A stretch of 64,000 nt of DNA. It comes from an uncultured Neomegalonema sp. (lineage in GTDB: Bacteria > Pseudomonadota > Alphaproteobacteria > Rhodobacterales > Rhodobacteraceae). The translations under genes and the position numbers were made by a program. Shown piece after piece: positions 56,855 to 64,000 of the stretch (positions within the stretch are counted from its first letter, which is position 1; the number at the start of each line of letters is the position of its first letter). The stretch lies in NCBI GenBank assembly GCA_937911325.1, contig CALDSD010000092.1, forward strand, positions 62,001-126,000, written 5' to 3'. The notes under the pieces are model-generated. The model was not told the DNA's origin. It ran no database searches and saw nothing but the letters and a program-made list of their open reading frames with translations.

Positions 56855-57478
56855 TTACCAGCCGCACGCTTCCCGTAACGGCTTCACCGCTTCGCCCAGC
56901 CCATTCAGCGAGAACTGAGTGATCTTCGTGGTCGATCCCACCGGTTTGAAGCGGAACAAGAAGCGATCGTGCTCCATCAGTTGGCCGATCATCTCTTCAG
57001 GTTCTTCAAAGAAGAGGGCGCGCTGATCCTTTGAGCGGCGCATCCGAATGTCAAAGGCGTCGTAACGATCAAAGCGCACGGTGATTGGCGCGCTGCGGCG
57101 GAACCGCATGTCCGGCTGCATGCCGATATTCACATAGGCTGCGGTTTGCCCTTCCGAGCAACGCAGGATCATGGTCGGGTAGAACAGGTTGATCCGCCCC
57201 TGGACCGGAAGATCCGCCTTCAGCGCCAGAAACACCGTGGTGGTGTCGTCCATGATCGAGACTTCTTCACGCACGCGCCATTTGCCGAGGAGCGGGTCGG
57301 CTTCCTCTGGTTCGGTGAGGCCGGCGACTTCCGAGACGGTGTCATAGCACTTCAGGCGCGCCATTTTCGTCGGCACGTCGACACAATCCATCATCAGCGT
57401 CCGCACATCCGCCTGAGCGGACAGCGGCGCGAGTTGCGCGCAAAGCAATGCAGCAGCGACAAGGATGGCGCGGTTCAT
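56855..57478 (-). CDS. VasI/TagO-like periplasmic protein
   Basis: A 207-residue exported protein of the VasI (type VI secretion-associated) family. The signal peptide ends PLSAQADV. Then LKCYDTVSEVAG, GKWRVREEVSIMDDTTTVFL, MILRCSEGQTAAYV and a C-terminal HDRFLFRFKPVGS follow, matching the family pattern. No type VI structural or effector genes are in this window, so it may be an orphan with another cell-surface role. The upstream 187-bp spacer shows no other gene. Confidence 0.8.
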   Translation of the reverse strand: MNRAILVAAALLCAQLAPLSAQADVRTLMMDCVDVPTKMARLKCYDTVSEVAGLTEPEEADPLLGKWRVREEVSIMDDTTTVFLALKADLPVQGRINLFYPTMILRCSEGQTAAYVNIGMQPDMRFRRSAPITVRFDRYDAFDIRMRRSKDQRALFFEEPEEMIGQLMEHDRFLFRFKPVGSTTKITQFSLNGLGEAVKPLREACGW

Positions 57479-57665
57479 GACGAACTCTCTCTCTCACGTG
57501 CGAGGTCCGTTTGCCGGATCTCTCGTTGTTATGAGGAGTAACCGCGAATTCCTGCAAAGACCCTAACGCAAGGGCGCCTGAGGCGTCGTTTCAGCGGAAA
57601 TAAGCGCAATAGGCGCATTTTGTCGGTAAATTTCGCGTAAACCGCCATTCCGCGACGTCCGAGAG

Positions 57666-59321
57666 CTAAACCAGCCGCGATTGCGCGACGGCGGCCTTTA
57701 CGAAACCAACAAAGAGCGGGTGTGGCTCGAACGGCTTGGATTTGAGCTCTGGATGGAACTGAACGCCGACAAAGAATGGGTGATCCGGGCGCTCGACAAT
57801 CTCAGGCAGGCGACCATCCGGGCTCAGGCCTGAAAACATCAGCCCGCACTGCTCGAGCTGTTCACGATAGGAGATATCGACCTCGAAACGGTGGCGATGA
57901 CGTTCCGAGATCGCCAGGTCCTGGTAGGCGTCCGCGACTTGGCTGCCCTCGGTCAGCGTCGCGGGGAATGCGCCCAGGCGCATCGAGCCGCCTTTGTCGC
58001 CTTCGCGGTCCCGTTCGACCGTCTCATTGCCTTCCAACCATTCCGGCATGAAGTAGATGATCGGGTTCTTGACCGGTTTCTCGCCGCGTTCCGCTCGGTC
58101 CGTGTTCCATTCTTCCGAGCCTGCATCCTTAACCTTGGCCTGGTTTCGAGCCGCCTCGATCACCGCCATCTGCATTCCCAGGCAGATGCCGAGAAAGGGG
58201 ATCTCCCGTTCCCGCGCCCACTGCGCCGCGCGGATCTTGCCTTCGGTGCCGCGTTCGCCAAATCCGCCGGGGATCAAAACGCCGTTAAATCCCTCGAGAT
58301 AGGCCGCGGCGTCGCCGCGTTCGAAAATCTGTGCGTCGATCCACTCTGGCTGCACTTTCACACGGTTCGCGATGCCGCCATGCGTCAACGCCTCGTTGAG
58401 CGATTTGTAAGCGTCTTCAAGATCCGTGTACTTGCCCACGACCGCGATTTTTACCTCGCCGTCGGGGTTGTGAATACGGTCGGTGACGTCGTCCCATTTC
58501 TGCAGATTTGGAGGAGGCGCGACATCGATGCCGAACGCGTCAAGCACCTGCCGATCCAGCCCCGCCTCCCGCATTTTCAGCGGGGCTTCGTAGATCGATG
58601 TCAGATCCAGGGCCGGGATCACCGCCTCCGGCCGCACGTTGCAGAACCGTGCGATCTTCTCGCGTTCGCGCTCAGGGATGGCTCGGTCCGCCCGGCAAAC
58701 CAGGACATCGGGTTGGATGCCAATGGATCGCAGCTCTTTGACCGAGTGTTGCGTGGGTTTGGTCTTCAACTCGCCGGCGGCCTTGATCCAGGGCAGCAGC
58801 GTCAGATGGACGAACACCACATGCCCGCGCGGCTTGTCGTTCTGGAACTGCCGGATCGCTTCGAAAAACGGCAGACCCTCAATGTCGCCGACTGTGCCGC
58901 CGATCTCGCACAGCATGAAGTCGACCTCGTCTTCACCGATCTTGATGAAGTCTTTGATCTCGTCCGTCACATGCGGGATCACCTGGATCGTTCGCCCCAG
59001 ATAGTCGCCGCGGCGCTCTTTATCGAGCACGTTCTGGTAGATCCGGCCAGACGAGACGCTGTCGGTCTTGCGCGCCGCCACGCCGGTGAAACGCTCGTAG
59101 TGGCCGAGATCAAGATCCGTCTCGGCGCCGTCGTCCGTGACAAAGACCTCGCCATGCTCGAACGGGCTCATCGTGCCTGGGTCGACGTTGAGGTAGGGGT
59201 CAAGCTTGCGAAGCCGCACCGAATAGCCGCGCGCCTGCAGCAAAGCGCCAAGCGACGCCGAGGTGAGACCCTTCCCGAGACTCGATACCACTCCGCCAGT
59301 GATGAAAACAAACCGCGCCAT
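57666..59321 (-). CDS. pyrG: CTP synthase PyrG
   Basis: PyrG makes CTP from UTP, glutamine and ATP. The 551-residue protein begins [20 protein letters not shown] (synthetase domain with ATP-binding loop) and has [20 protein letters not shown]. The C-terminal class I glutamine amidotransferase has the nucleophile Cys in [10 protein letters not shown] and the His-Glu pair in [10 protein letters not shown]. It stands downstream of secG and a glycosylation cluster on the same strand, similar to other alphaproteobacteria where pyrG and secG are neighbours. Confidence 0.96.
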   Translation of the reverse strand: MARFVFITGGVVSSLGKGLTSASLGALLQARGYSVRLRKLDPYLNVDPGTMSPFEHGEVFVTDDGAETDLDLGHYERFTGVAARKTDSVSSGRIYQNVLDKERRGDYLGRTIQVIPHVTDEIKDFIKIGEDEVDFMLCEIGGTVGDIEGLPFFEAIRQFQNDKPRGHVVFVHLTLLPWIKAAGELKTKPTQHSVKELRSIGIQPDVLVCRADRAIPEREREKIARFCNVRPEAVIPALDLTSIYEAPLKMREAGLDRQVLDAFGIDVAPPPNLQKWDDVTDRIHNPDGEVKIAVVGKYTDLEDAYKSLNEALTHGGIANRVKVQPEWIDAQIFERGDAAAYLEGFNGVLIPGGFGERGTEGKIRAAQWAREREIPFLGICLGMQMAVIEAARNQAKVKDAGSEEWNTDRAERGEKPVKNPIIYFMPEWLEGNETVERDREGDKGGSMRLGAFPATLTEGSQVADAYQDLAISERHRHRFEVDISYREQLEQCGLMFSGLSPDGRLPEIVERPDHPFFVGVQFHPELKSKPFEPHPLFVGFVKAAVAQSRLV

Positions 59322-59485
59322 ATTTGGGCTTCCCGCAGATGTTGCGCTTTGGACTGCTCAGCCGCGCGCATGTTGTGCTCTACGGGAGTTCAGACCTAAG
59401 GGATTCGGGGCGCGACGTCTACTCCCGAATGATGGGGCGCGAGTTCGGTGGCGAGGTGTCGCAATTCCGCCTGACGCCGACCGGC

Positions 59486-59833
59486 TTATCCGACGATCGG
59501 TTCTTCCTTCTCTCCGCCGTAGATCAGCATCAGATTGCGGCCATAGACGATAAAGCCAAACGACTGAGCCATGATGATCACGATGTCCTGCCGCATGATC
59601 CCATAAGCCAGAAGCATGCAGGCGCCGACGATCGACAGCCACCAGAACACTGTCGGCACGACGCTCTTCTTCGCGCGTTCGGAGCTGATCCACTGCACAA
59701 TCATCCGGCACATGAAGACGCTTTGACCCGCGAGGCCAAACAGCGCGAGACTGACGCCGTACCAGCTGTCGACAAGGAGCAGCTGCATAATCCAAGGCAG
59801 TTCCGTTGCGGCCTGCGCCACGTCGCTTTCCAT
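59486..59833 (-). CDS. Lipid-A-disaccharide synthase N-terminal-like (LABN) membrane protein
   Basis: A 115-residue, mainly hydrophobic protein with about three membrane helices: YGVSLALFGLAGQSVFMCRM, SVVPTVFWWLSIVGACMLLA and IIMAQSFGFIVYGRNLMLIY. The Q-S-V-F-x-x-R and YGRNL motifs are those of the LAB_N family, which in other species is linked to sugar transfer onto lipid carriers or lipid A. It lies 11 bp behind the GT2 gene in a three-gene cluster. A 164-bp stretch (59322-59485) separates it from pyrG and contains nothing I recognise. Confidence 0.82.
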   Translation of the reverse strand: MESDVAQAATELPWIMQLLLVDSWYGVSLALFGLAGQSVFMCRMIVQWISSERAKKSVVPTVFWWLSIVGACMLLAYGIMRQDIVIIMAQSFGFIVYGRNLMLIYGGEKEEPIVG

Positions 59834-59844
59834 GTCGCGTCCTT

Positions 59845-60636
59845 TCAGAGCTCGTCGCTGCGCGAGGCGATCGTTGGCACCTTACGGCGGCGCAGCAGCC
59901 ACCAGACGCCGAAGAGGTCGGTTATTCCGACGATTGCGCGTCCGAAGTTCGTGTACTTGGACGCGCCATGTTCCCGGGCGCGATGCGTCACATCGACATG
60001 CGCGATCTCCCAGCCGTCCCGTTTGAACAGCGCTGGCAGATACCGGTGGAGGTGATCAAAGAACGGCAACGCCAGAAAAGCGTCTCGACGGAACGCTTTA
60101 AGCCCGCAGCCGGTATCGCGGGTCGCGTCGCGCAAGATCCACGCGCGCAGACTATTCGCCGCTCGAGAGGCTGCGCGCTTGGACCAGGTGTCCTGGCGTC
60201 CGATCCGTTGACCCGCCACCAAACCCAGGCGACCGCTGCGGTCGGTCAAAAGCGGGGCGATCAGGTTGGGCAGTTCCGCCGGCGGGTTCTGCCCGTCGCC
60301 GTCCAACGTGCAGATGATCGGGGCGCGCGCGTGCAGGACGCCGGTTTTGATGGCGGCCGATTGACCGCAGCTCTGCGCGTGGCTGACGCGGCGCAGCCAG
60401 GGGTGGCGTGCGACGGTCTCATCGATCACTTCGGCGGTGCGGTCGTTCGAGCCGTCGTCGACAAAGATCGTTTCGAACGGAGCCAGAGCCGCGCAGGCTT
60501 CGCCGATCTCATCGGCGAGACTTCCCACGTTATCGGCCTCGTTTTTCATCGGGGCGACAATTGTCACACGCGGTTGAACCGCGATGTCTTCAGGGGGTTC
60601 AGCGTTCACAGGCGTCGCCATCTCCGTCATCGCCAT
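59845..60636 (-). CDS. Glycosyltransferase family 2 (polyisoprenyl-phosphate type)
   Basis: A 263-residue cytoplasmic-face glycosyltransferase. VTIVAPMKNEADNVGSLADE at the N-terminus, FVDDGSNDRTAEVI and the catalytic-region DGDGQNPPAELPNLI are GT2/DPM1 hallmarks; DTGCGLKAFRRDAF follows. It probably loads a sugar onto undecaprenyl phosphate for the GT39 enzyme encoded 6 bp upstream. Several in-frame ATGs lie close together, so the exact start is uncertain by a few residues. The sugar is not known. Confidence 0.88.
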   Translation of the reverse strand: MAMTEMATPVNAEPPEDIAVQPRVTIVAPMKNEADNVGSLADEIGEACAALAPFETIFVDDGSNDRTAEVIDETVARHPWLRRVSHAQSCGQSAAIKTGVLHARAPIICTLDGDGQNPPAELPNLIAPLLTDRSGRLGLVAGQRIGRQDTWSKRAASRAANSLRAWILRDATRDTGCGLKAFRRDAFLALPFFDHLHRYLPALFKRDGWEIAHVDVTHRAREHGASKYTNFGRAIVGITDLFGVWWLLRRRKVPTIASRSDEL

Positions 60637-60642
60637 ATCATG

Positions 60643-62367
60643 TCAGCTGCTTTGACACGCTGAATACGGGCCGTCAGCCCGTGCATATAGCTTAAAGCTT
60701 CTGAATTTGCCCCTGTTGTAGTTGAAGCCTGTTTCTTCGGCGAGAACGGCGGCCTGAGTGTTCAATTCCGCCAGCTTCGACAAGAACGCGTTGTCGTGCC
60801 GCGCCTCGACCCAGACGAGCGACGGCGCGGAGCCCGCCACGATGGCGGCCGCGTCGTCGGGTTGAACCAGCCGCGTCTCGGTCCCCGCCAAAAAGACGAG
60901 GCTTGGCTCGTGATACCCGACCGACGCGAAAACGCTGTCGTCGACGCATTCGCGATAGGGCTCCGCCGTCGCCGTCAACCGATCCGAAATCCAGATCGTC
61001 GAGAGCGACGGAAAGCCGTAAAGGAACGCCGCCGTGTAAACCAATGCTGCGCCGACGAGGCTGCCACGGACAAAACCGAGCCAAACCCCGGCGACGAGCC
61101 AGCGCCATGCGAGAAGGAAGACGATCAGAGCCGCTCCGCCAAGGGCGGCGGTCTGCCAGACAAACACGCCTTCGATCAGGATCGGCCCTGCGATGAACGC
61201 GATCGGCAACGCCAGGGAGACGACGGCCCAGAGGCTTGCGCTCAGCCAGAAAAACCAGCCCTTGGCTTTGGCTGCGCCGTCCAGCACTGCGACGGCTGCG
61301 AGGGCGCAGATCGCCGGATAGGTCGGCAGAACGTAATGCGGCAGTTTTGTCGGAACGAGTTCGAAGACGATCCAGGTCGGGATGATCCAGCCGAGGAGAA
61401 ACGCCGTTTCGGGCGCGCGGCGCCAGCGCCAGGCCCACGGAACCGCAGCCGCCGCCAGCGCCGTCCATGGCCAGAAGGTCCCCCAGAAGACGCCGAAATA
61501 GTATCCGGGCGGCGCGCCATGCGCTTCCTGACCGCTCGAGACTTTGGAGAGCATGTCGCCGCCGACCGACTCGGCGAAGAACCCGCCATCGGAACGCAAT
61601 GCGATCGCAATGAACCATGGCGCGGCGATCAGGGCGGCCCAGATCCAACCCCAGCTCCACCCGATCCGCTGAAGCCCGCCGCGCGATCGCTCCATCACCA
61701 GAAGCCACGCCAAAGTGCCGCCAACCGGCAAAAAGATGATCGGACCTTTGATCAGAACGCCCAGTCCGATCGCGGTCCAAAAGTAAAAGACGTTCCAACC
61801 GCGCTCGCGCGGATCGTCCTTGGCCGAGAACCACAGTCGCGCTAGCGCCCCTTGAGCGGCCACGATGCAGGCCAGCAAAGCCGCGTCGGTCTTCGCGATC
61901 CTCGCTTCCACGTTCAGCAACAACAACCCTGCGGTCATCGCGCCAGCCAGGAACGCGGCGCGCCCCCCGATCAACGGCCTCATGGCCCACGTCGTCAGCA
62001 GGCTCGCGAGGATCGCGCCGAGGACGGAGGGAATGCGATAAGCCCAGATGGGCGCTTCGGCGCCGCCGAAGAGGCTGGCGCTGGCGGCCTGCGCCCAGTA
62101 GATGCCCGCGGGTTTCTTATGGCGCGCGTCGTCTTGAAACCGGATGTCGACGAAGTCGCCGGTCTCCAGCATCTGTTTGGAGGCTTGGGCGAAGCGGGCT
62201 TCGTCGCGATCACTGGGACCATGTCCCCAGAATCCGACCGCGAGGATCGCCACGCAGATGGGCAACAACAACAGGATACGGCGCCATTGCCGGTCGCCAG
62301 CCCAGGCGAGCGAAGTGCCGAGGGTGCTTGCGGAAAAACGTTTGAGAGCGCCATCGCTTTTGCTCAT
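60643..62367 (-). CDS. Glycosyltransferase family 39 (ArnT-like)
   Basis: A 574-residue integral membrane glycosyltransferase with about twelve helices. The N-terminal loop has the conserved SDRDEARFAQASKQML and DDARHKKPAGIYW motifs, with acidic catalytic residues as in ArnT/PMT enzymes. It would move a sugar from a polyisoprenyl-phosphate donor to a lipid or protein in the periplasm. GGAGGGGG upstream supports ATG 62367 (an in-frame TTG lies 6 nt earlier). First gene of the GT39-GT2-LABN cluster; the acceptor is unknown. Confidence 0.87.
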   Translation of the reverse strand: MSKSDGALKRFSASTLGTSLAWAGDRQWRRILLLLPICVAILAVGFWGHGPSDRDEARFAQASKQMLETGDFVDIRFQDDARHKKPAGIYWAQAASASLFGGAEAPIWAYRIPSVLGAILASLLTTWAMRPLIGGRAAFLAGAMTAGLLLLNVEARIAKTDAALLACIVAAQGALARLWFSAKDDPRERGWNVFYFWTAIGLGVLIKGPIIFLPVGGTLAWLLVMERSRGGLQRIGWSWGWIWAALIAAPWFIAIALRSDGGFFAESVGGDMLSKVSSGQEAHGAPPGYYFGVFWGTFWPWTALAAAAVPWAWRWRRAPETAFLLGWIIPTWIVFELVPTKLPHYVLPTYPAICALAAVAVLDGAAKAKGWFFWLSASLWAVVSLALPIAFIAGPILIEGVFVWQTAALGGAALIVFLLAWRWLVAGVWLGFVRGSLVGAALVYTAAFLYGFPSLSTIWISDRLTATAEPYRECVDDSVFASVGYHEPSLVFLAGTETRLVQPDDAAAIVAGSAPSLVWVEARHDNAFLSKLAELNTQAAVLAEETGFNYNRGKFRSFKLYARADGPYSACQSS

Positions 62368-62550
62368 CGCCAACGCCCCCTCCTTTCATCCCTTGCGTCG
62401 CCCAGTTTCGTCGCGCCTTGCGCGCATCCCCTCCGCGCGCAACGCGCGAGCGCCAAACGCCGTGTGGGTATGGACGACGACGACGCCGGCGGTCAATTCC
62501 GCCGCAGCCATCGGTCGTCTACACCAGCGAAGTGTTGCTCTGAACGCGGC

Positions 62551-62982
62551 TTACTGCGCCGGCGGGAGCGCAGGCGTGTCGTCGTCGGCGGGCGCCGCGG
62601 CCGGTTCGTCGCCGCCAGCGGCGTCAGGCGTGATCGGCGCGGTCAACGTCCCGTCAATCTGCGGCAGCGCCGGGATTGCGGGCAGCGCCGGCGCCTCGCC
62701 ATTCGTCTCCAGCGGCGGCAACGTGTCGACGACCGAGCCGTCCTGAACCGACTGTGTCGCGAAGATCGTCAAGATCAAGCTTGTGATGATGAAGGCGACG
62801 GCAAGGCCCCAGGTCGCCTTCTGCAGGGCTGTCGCTGCGCTGCGGCCCGACATGACGCCGCCGCCGCCGCCGCCACCGCCGCCACCCATGCCCAGCGCGC
62901 CGCCTTCCGAGCGCTGCAGGAGCACAGCGCCGATCAGCAACAGCGCCAAGATGAGGTGGATGATGAGGACGATGTTTTCCAT
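62551..62982 (-). CDS. secG: Protein translocase subunit SecG
   Basis: SecG is the small SecYEG partner that assists preprotein translocation. The 143-residue protein has a first helix (IVLIIHLILALLLIGAVLLQ), the typical RSEGGALGMGGG loop with an uninterrupted ten-Gly run, MSGRSAATALQKATW, and a second helix (GLAVAFIITSLILTIFA). A long Pro/Ala/Asp-rich C-terminal tail extends beyond the usual ~75-110 residues. It lies on the same strand as the GT cluster, 183 bp from it. Confidence 0.93.
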   Translation of the reverse strand: MENIVLIIHLILALLLIGAVLLQRSEGGALGMGGGGGGGGGGVMSGRSAATALQKATWGLAVAFIITSLILTIFATQSVQDGSVVDTLPPLETNGEAPALPAIPALPQIDGTLTAPITPDAAGGDEPAAAPADDDTPALPPAQ

Positions 62983-63172
62983 GGGTGGTCTTTCAAGGCG
63001 GTTTTGGCGCTATCAACGCCGCGGAGATCGGAACGACTTCAGAAAGTGTGAAATAGGCAAGCACAGCCCGTCTGGCGAGCCCCTTAGCCTTCGCGCCCGT
63101 GAAAGTCGATCCTTCTTGGCGCAGGTTTCAGCGCTGCAGGCTGATTTTAGTCTGAATGTCGCACGCAGACGG

Positions 63173-63970
63173 CTACTCGATCGCGGTCGAGACAATCAAC
63201 TGGTTCTCAAGCCGATGCAGCTCTCCCACCTGCCGCGCCTGCAGAAGCCCCTGGCGCGCCGCGTCGATCACCCCGGCGAAATAGTAGTGGGCTGGGACCA
63301 GAGTCTGACTGGTCGACAGCACGGCCGCAAGCGCGACGAATTGGAACACCGGCCTGAAAGTCACAAGGCGGTGGCGCTGATGGAAGGTCAAAAACACAAG
63401 CGCCAGCGCCATGTAGGTCGTCAGCCAATTCAGAACTGGCGCACGGGTCGTCTGGCCCATCGCGGCGTTCATGAAACCGATGCCCTGGAGGGTTGCCGGA
63501 ACGCCCAGAGCCAATGCGATCACGTCCTGGGTCTGCACCCAGTTGCGGCGCAAATCAGCGATCAAAATCTGCTGGTAGACGTAAATCGGCGCCAAAAGCG
63601 TGACGGCCGTTAGCACGGCCGGCGTGATGCCAGGCGACTGAAGCCGCCCTAGCAGAGGGATGTTCGACAGGTTGACGCGATCCTGGATCTCCAAGTCCGC
63701 CGTATCTGGCAACGTTGTTCCCGCGGCGCCGTCGTCGCCAAGCAGAATCAGCCCTCTTGGACGGAAGGTGAGCAAGCCGAGCAAAAGGACGAACGCCTGC
63801 GCGAGCAGGATCGTCTCGGAGACGCCGCCGCCGCTTTGGTCGCCGGACGTTCCGCGGTCGCCTGCGAGCGACTGAAGCGGAAGGGTGGACGACAACGCCG
63901 TGGCGCCCAGGCCCAGGGTCAATTGGCGCCTTGTGATCTCTTCGGGGGTTATCAGTCTTGGCTTGGTCAC
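63173..63970 (-). CDS. Hypothetical multi-pass membrane protein
   Basis: A 265-residue protein starting with GTG 63970, which has GGAGG 5 nt upstream. A Tat-like or short signal (TRRQLTLGLGATALSSTLPL) is followed by a Gly/Ser-rich stretch and about four hydrophobic segments (ETILLAQAFVLLLGLLTF, AVLTAVTLLAPIYVYQQIL, VIALALGVPATLQGIGF, YMALALVFLTF). A C-terminal tail ends in RQVGELHRLENQLIVSTAIE. I do not recognise the family. The 190 bp between it and secG show no gene. Confidence 0.6.
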   Translation of the reverse strand: MTKPRLITPEEITRRQLTLGLGATALSSTLPLQSLAGDRGTSGDQSGGGVSETILLAQAFVLLLGLLTFRPRGLILLGDDGAAGTTLPDTADLEIQDRVNLSNIPLLGRLQSPGITPAVLTAVTLLAPIYVYQQILIADLRRNWVQTQDVIALALGVPATLQGIGFMNAAMGQTTRAPVLNWLTTYMALALVFLTFHQRHRLVTFRPVFQFVALAAVLSTSQTLVPAHYYFAGVIDAARQGLLQARQVGELHRLENQLIVSTAIE

Positions 63971-64000
63971 AACGGCCTCCCTGCGAGATGTCGCACTGTG

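Noticed and set aside
57891-59399. Long plus-strand open frame antisense to pyrG
   Set aside because: It lies opposite a complete CTP synthase with all catalytic motifs; long antisense frames are common in GC-rich DNA, and its translation shows no recognisable domain.
59322-59485. Possible tRNA or small gene between pyrG and the LABN gene
   Set aside because: No cloverleaf with a TTCGA-type arm could be drawn. The plus-strand frame here continues antisense through real genes.
62418-62442. 8-bp GC hairpin (TTGCGCGC/GCGCGCAA) between secG and the GT39 gene
   Set aside because: No T-run on either strand and a repetitive GCGC sequence that pairs by chance; I do not call it a terminator.

Overview
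This window is a GC-rich chromosomal segment of an alphaproteobacterium. The clearest lineage markers are the cell-cycle regulator CtrA (41311-42051) next to its small inhibitor SciP (42331-42609), an alphaproteobacterial B12 gene set (CobW, CobN, CobO, BluB, BluE, DUF1636), and a PutA that lacks a DNA-binding domain and is divergent from an Lrp-type regulator. The genus cannot be fixed from the sequence; an order such as Rhodobacterales, Parvularculales or Caulobacterales is an inference. I see no rRNA, tRNA, insertion sequence, prophage or CRISPR array.

Layout. 1-1.2 kb: the end of an ABC importer (permease fragment plus ATPase). 1.4-26.8 kb: a nearly continuous cobalamin region in six transcription blocks: cbiX, DUF429-like/cobH fusion, cobL, cobI, cbiG-cobJ fusion, cobM (+); bluB, cobW, cobN, aldo/keto reductase, hemJ, cobO, rluA-like (-), preceded by a cobalamin riboswitch at 17651-17871; cbiD-cobK (-); cobA-cobB-cobQ (+); cobC-cobD (-); bluE (+) converging on a DUF1636 gene. 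27-34.7 kb: a secreted protein with a nested peptidoglycan-binding domain, a small membrane protein, putA with its regulator, and a YceI / cytochrome b561-YceI pair. 34.7-39.6 kb: housekeeping genes (5-formyl-THF cyclo-ligase, YmdB, YebC, a phosphoesterase and conserved unknowns). 39.7-44.4 kb: TetR and HpcH aldolase, ctrA, sciP, mnmA. 44.6-48.3 kb: a cytochrome c'/b561 pair and a ThiXYZ-type pyrimidine importer under a TPP riboswitch. 48.6-64 kb: ytoQ, ligA, recG, ypfJ, aspartate aminotransferase, a DMT exporter, an orphan VasI-like protein, pyrG, a three-gene lipid/polyisoprenyl glycosylation cluster, secG and an unknown membrane protein.

How the genes work together. The corrin genes cover uroporphyrinogen III to adenosylcobyric acid, plus aminopropanol-arm chemistry (bluE, cobC, cobD) and lower-ligand synthesis (bluB). 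The set is a hybrid. Early-cobalt type enzymes (CbiX, CbiG, CbiD) sit among late-cobalt type genes (CobN, CobW, CobK, CobL). CobG/CobZ, CobF and CobS/CobT are not in this window. The riboswitch probably lets B12 shut off the bluB-cobW-cobN block and perhaps the genes downstream of it.

Most interesting points: the DUF429-like/CobH fusion with a possible internal start for CobH; a 217-nt cobW-cobN intercistronic region packed with hairpins; a 22-codon ORF between the riboswitch and bluB; a peptidoglycan-binding module nested inside a CARDB-like domain; and repeated CxxC modules plus a His-rich tail on CbiX.
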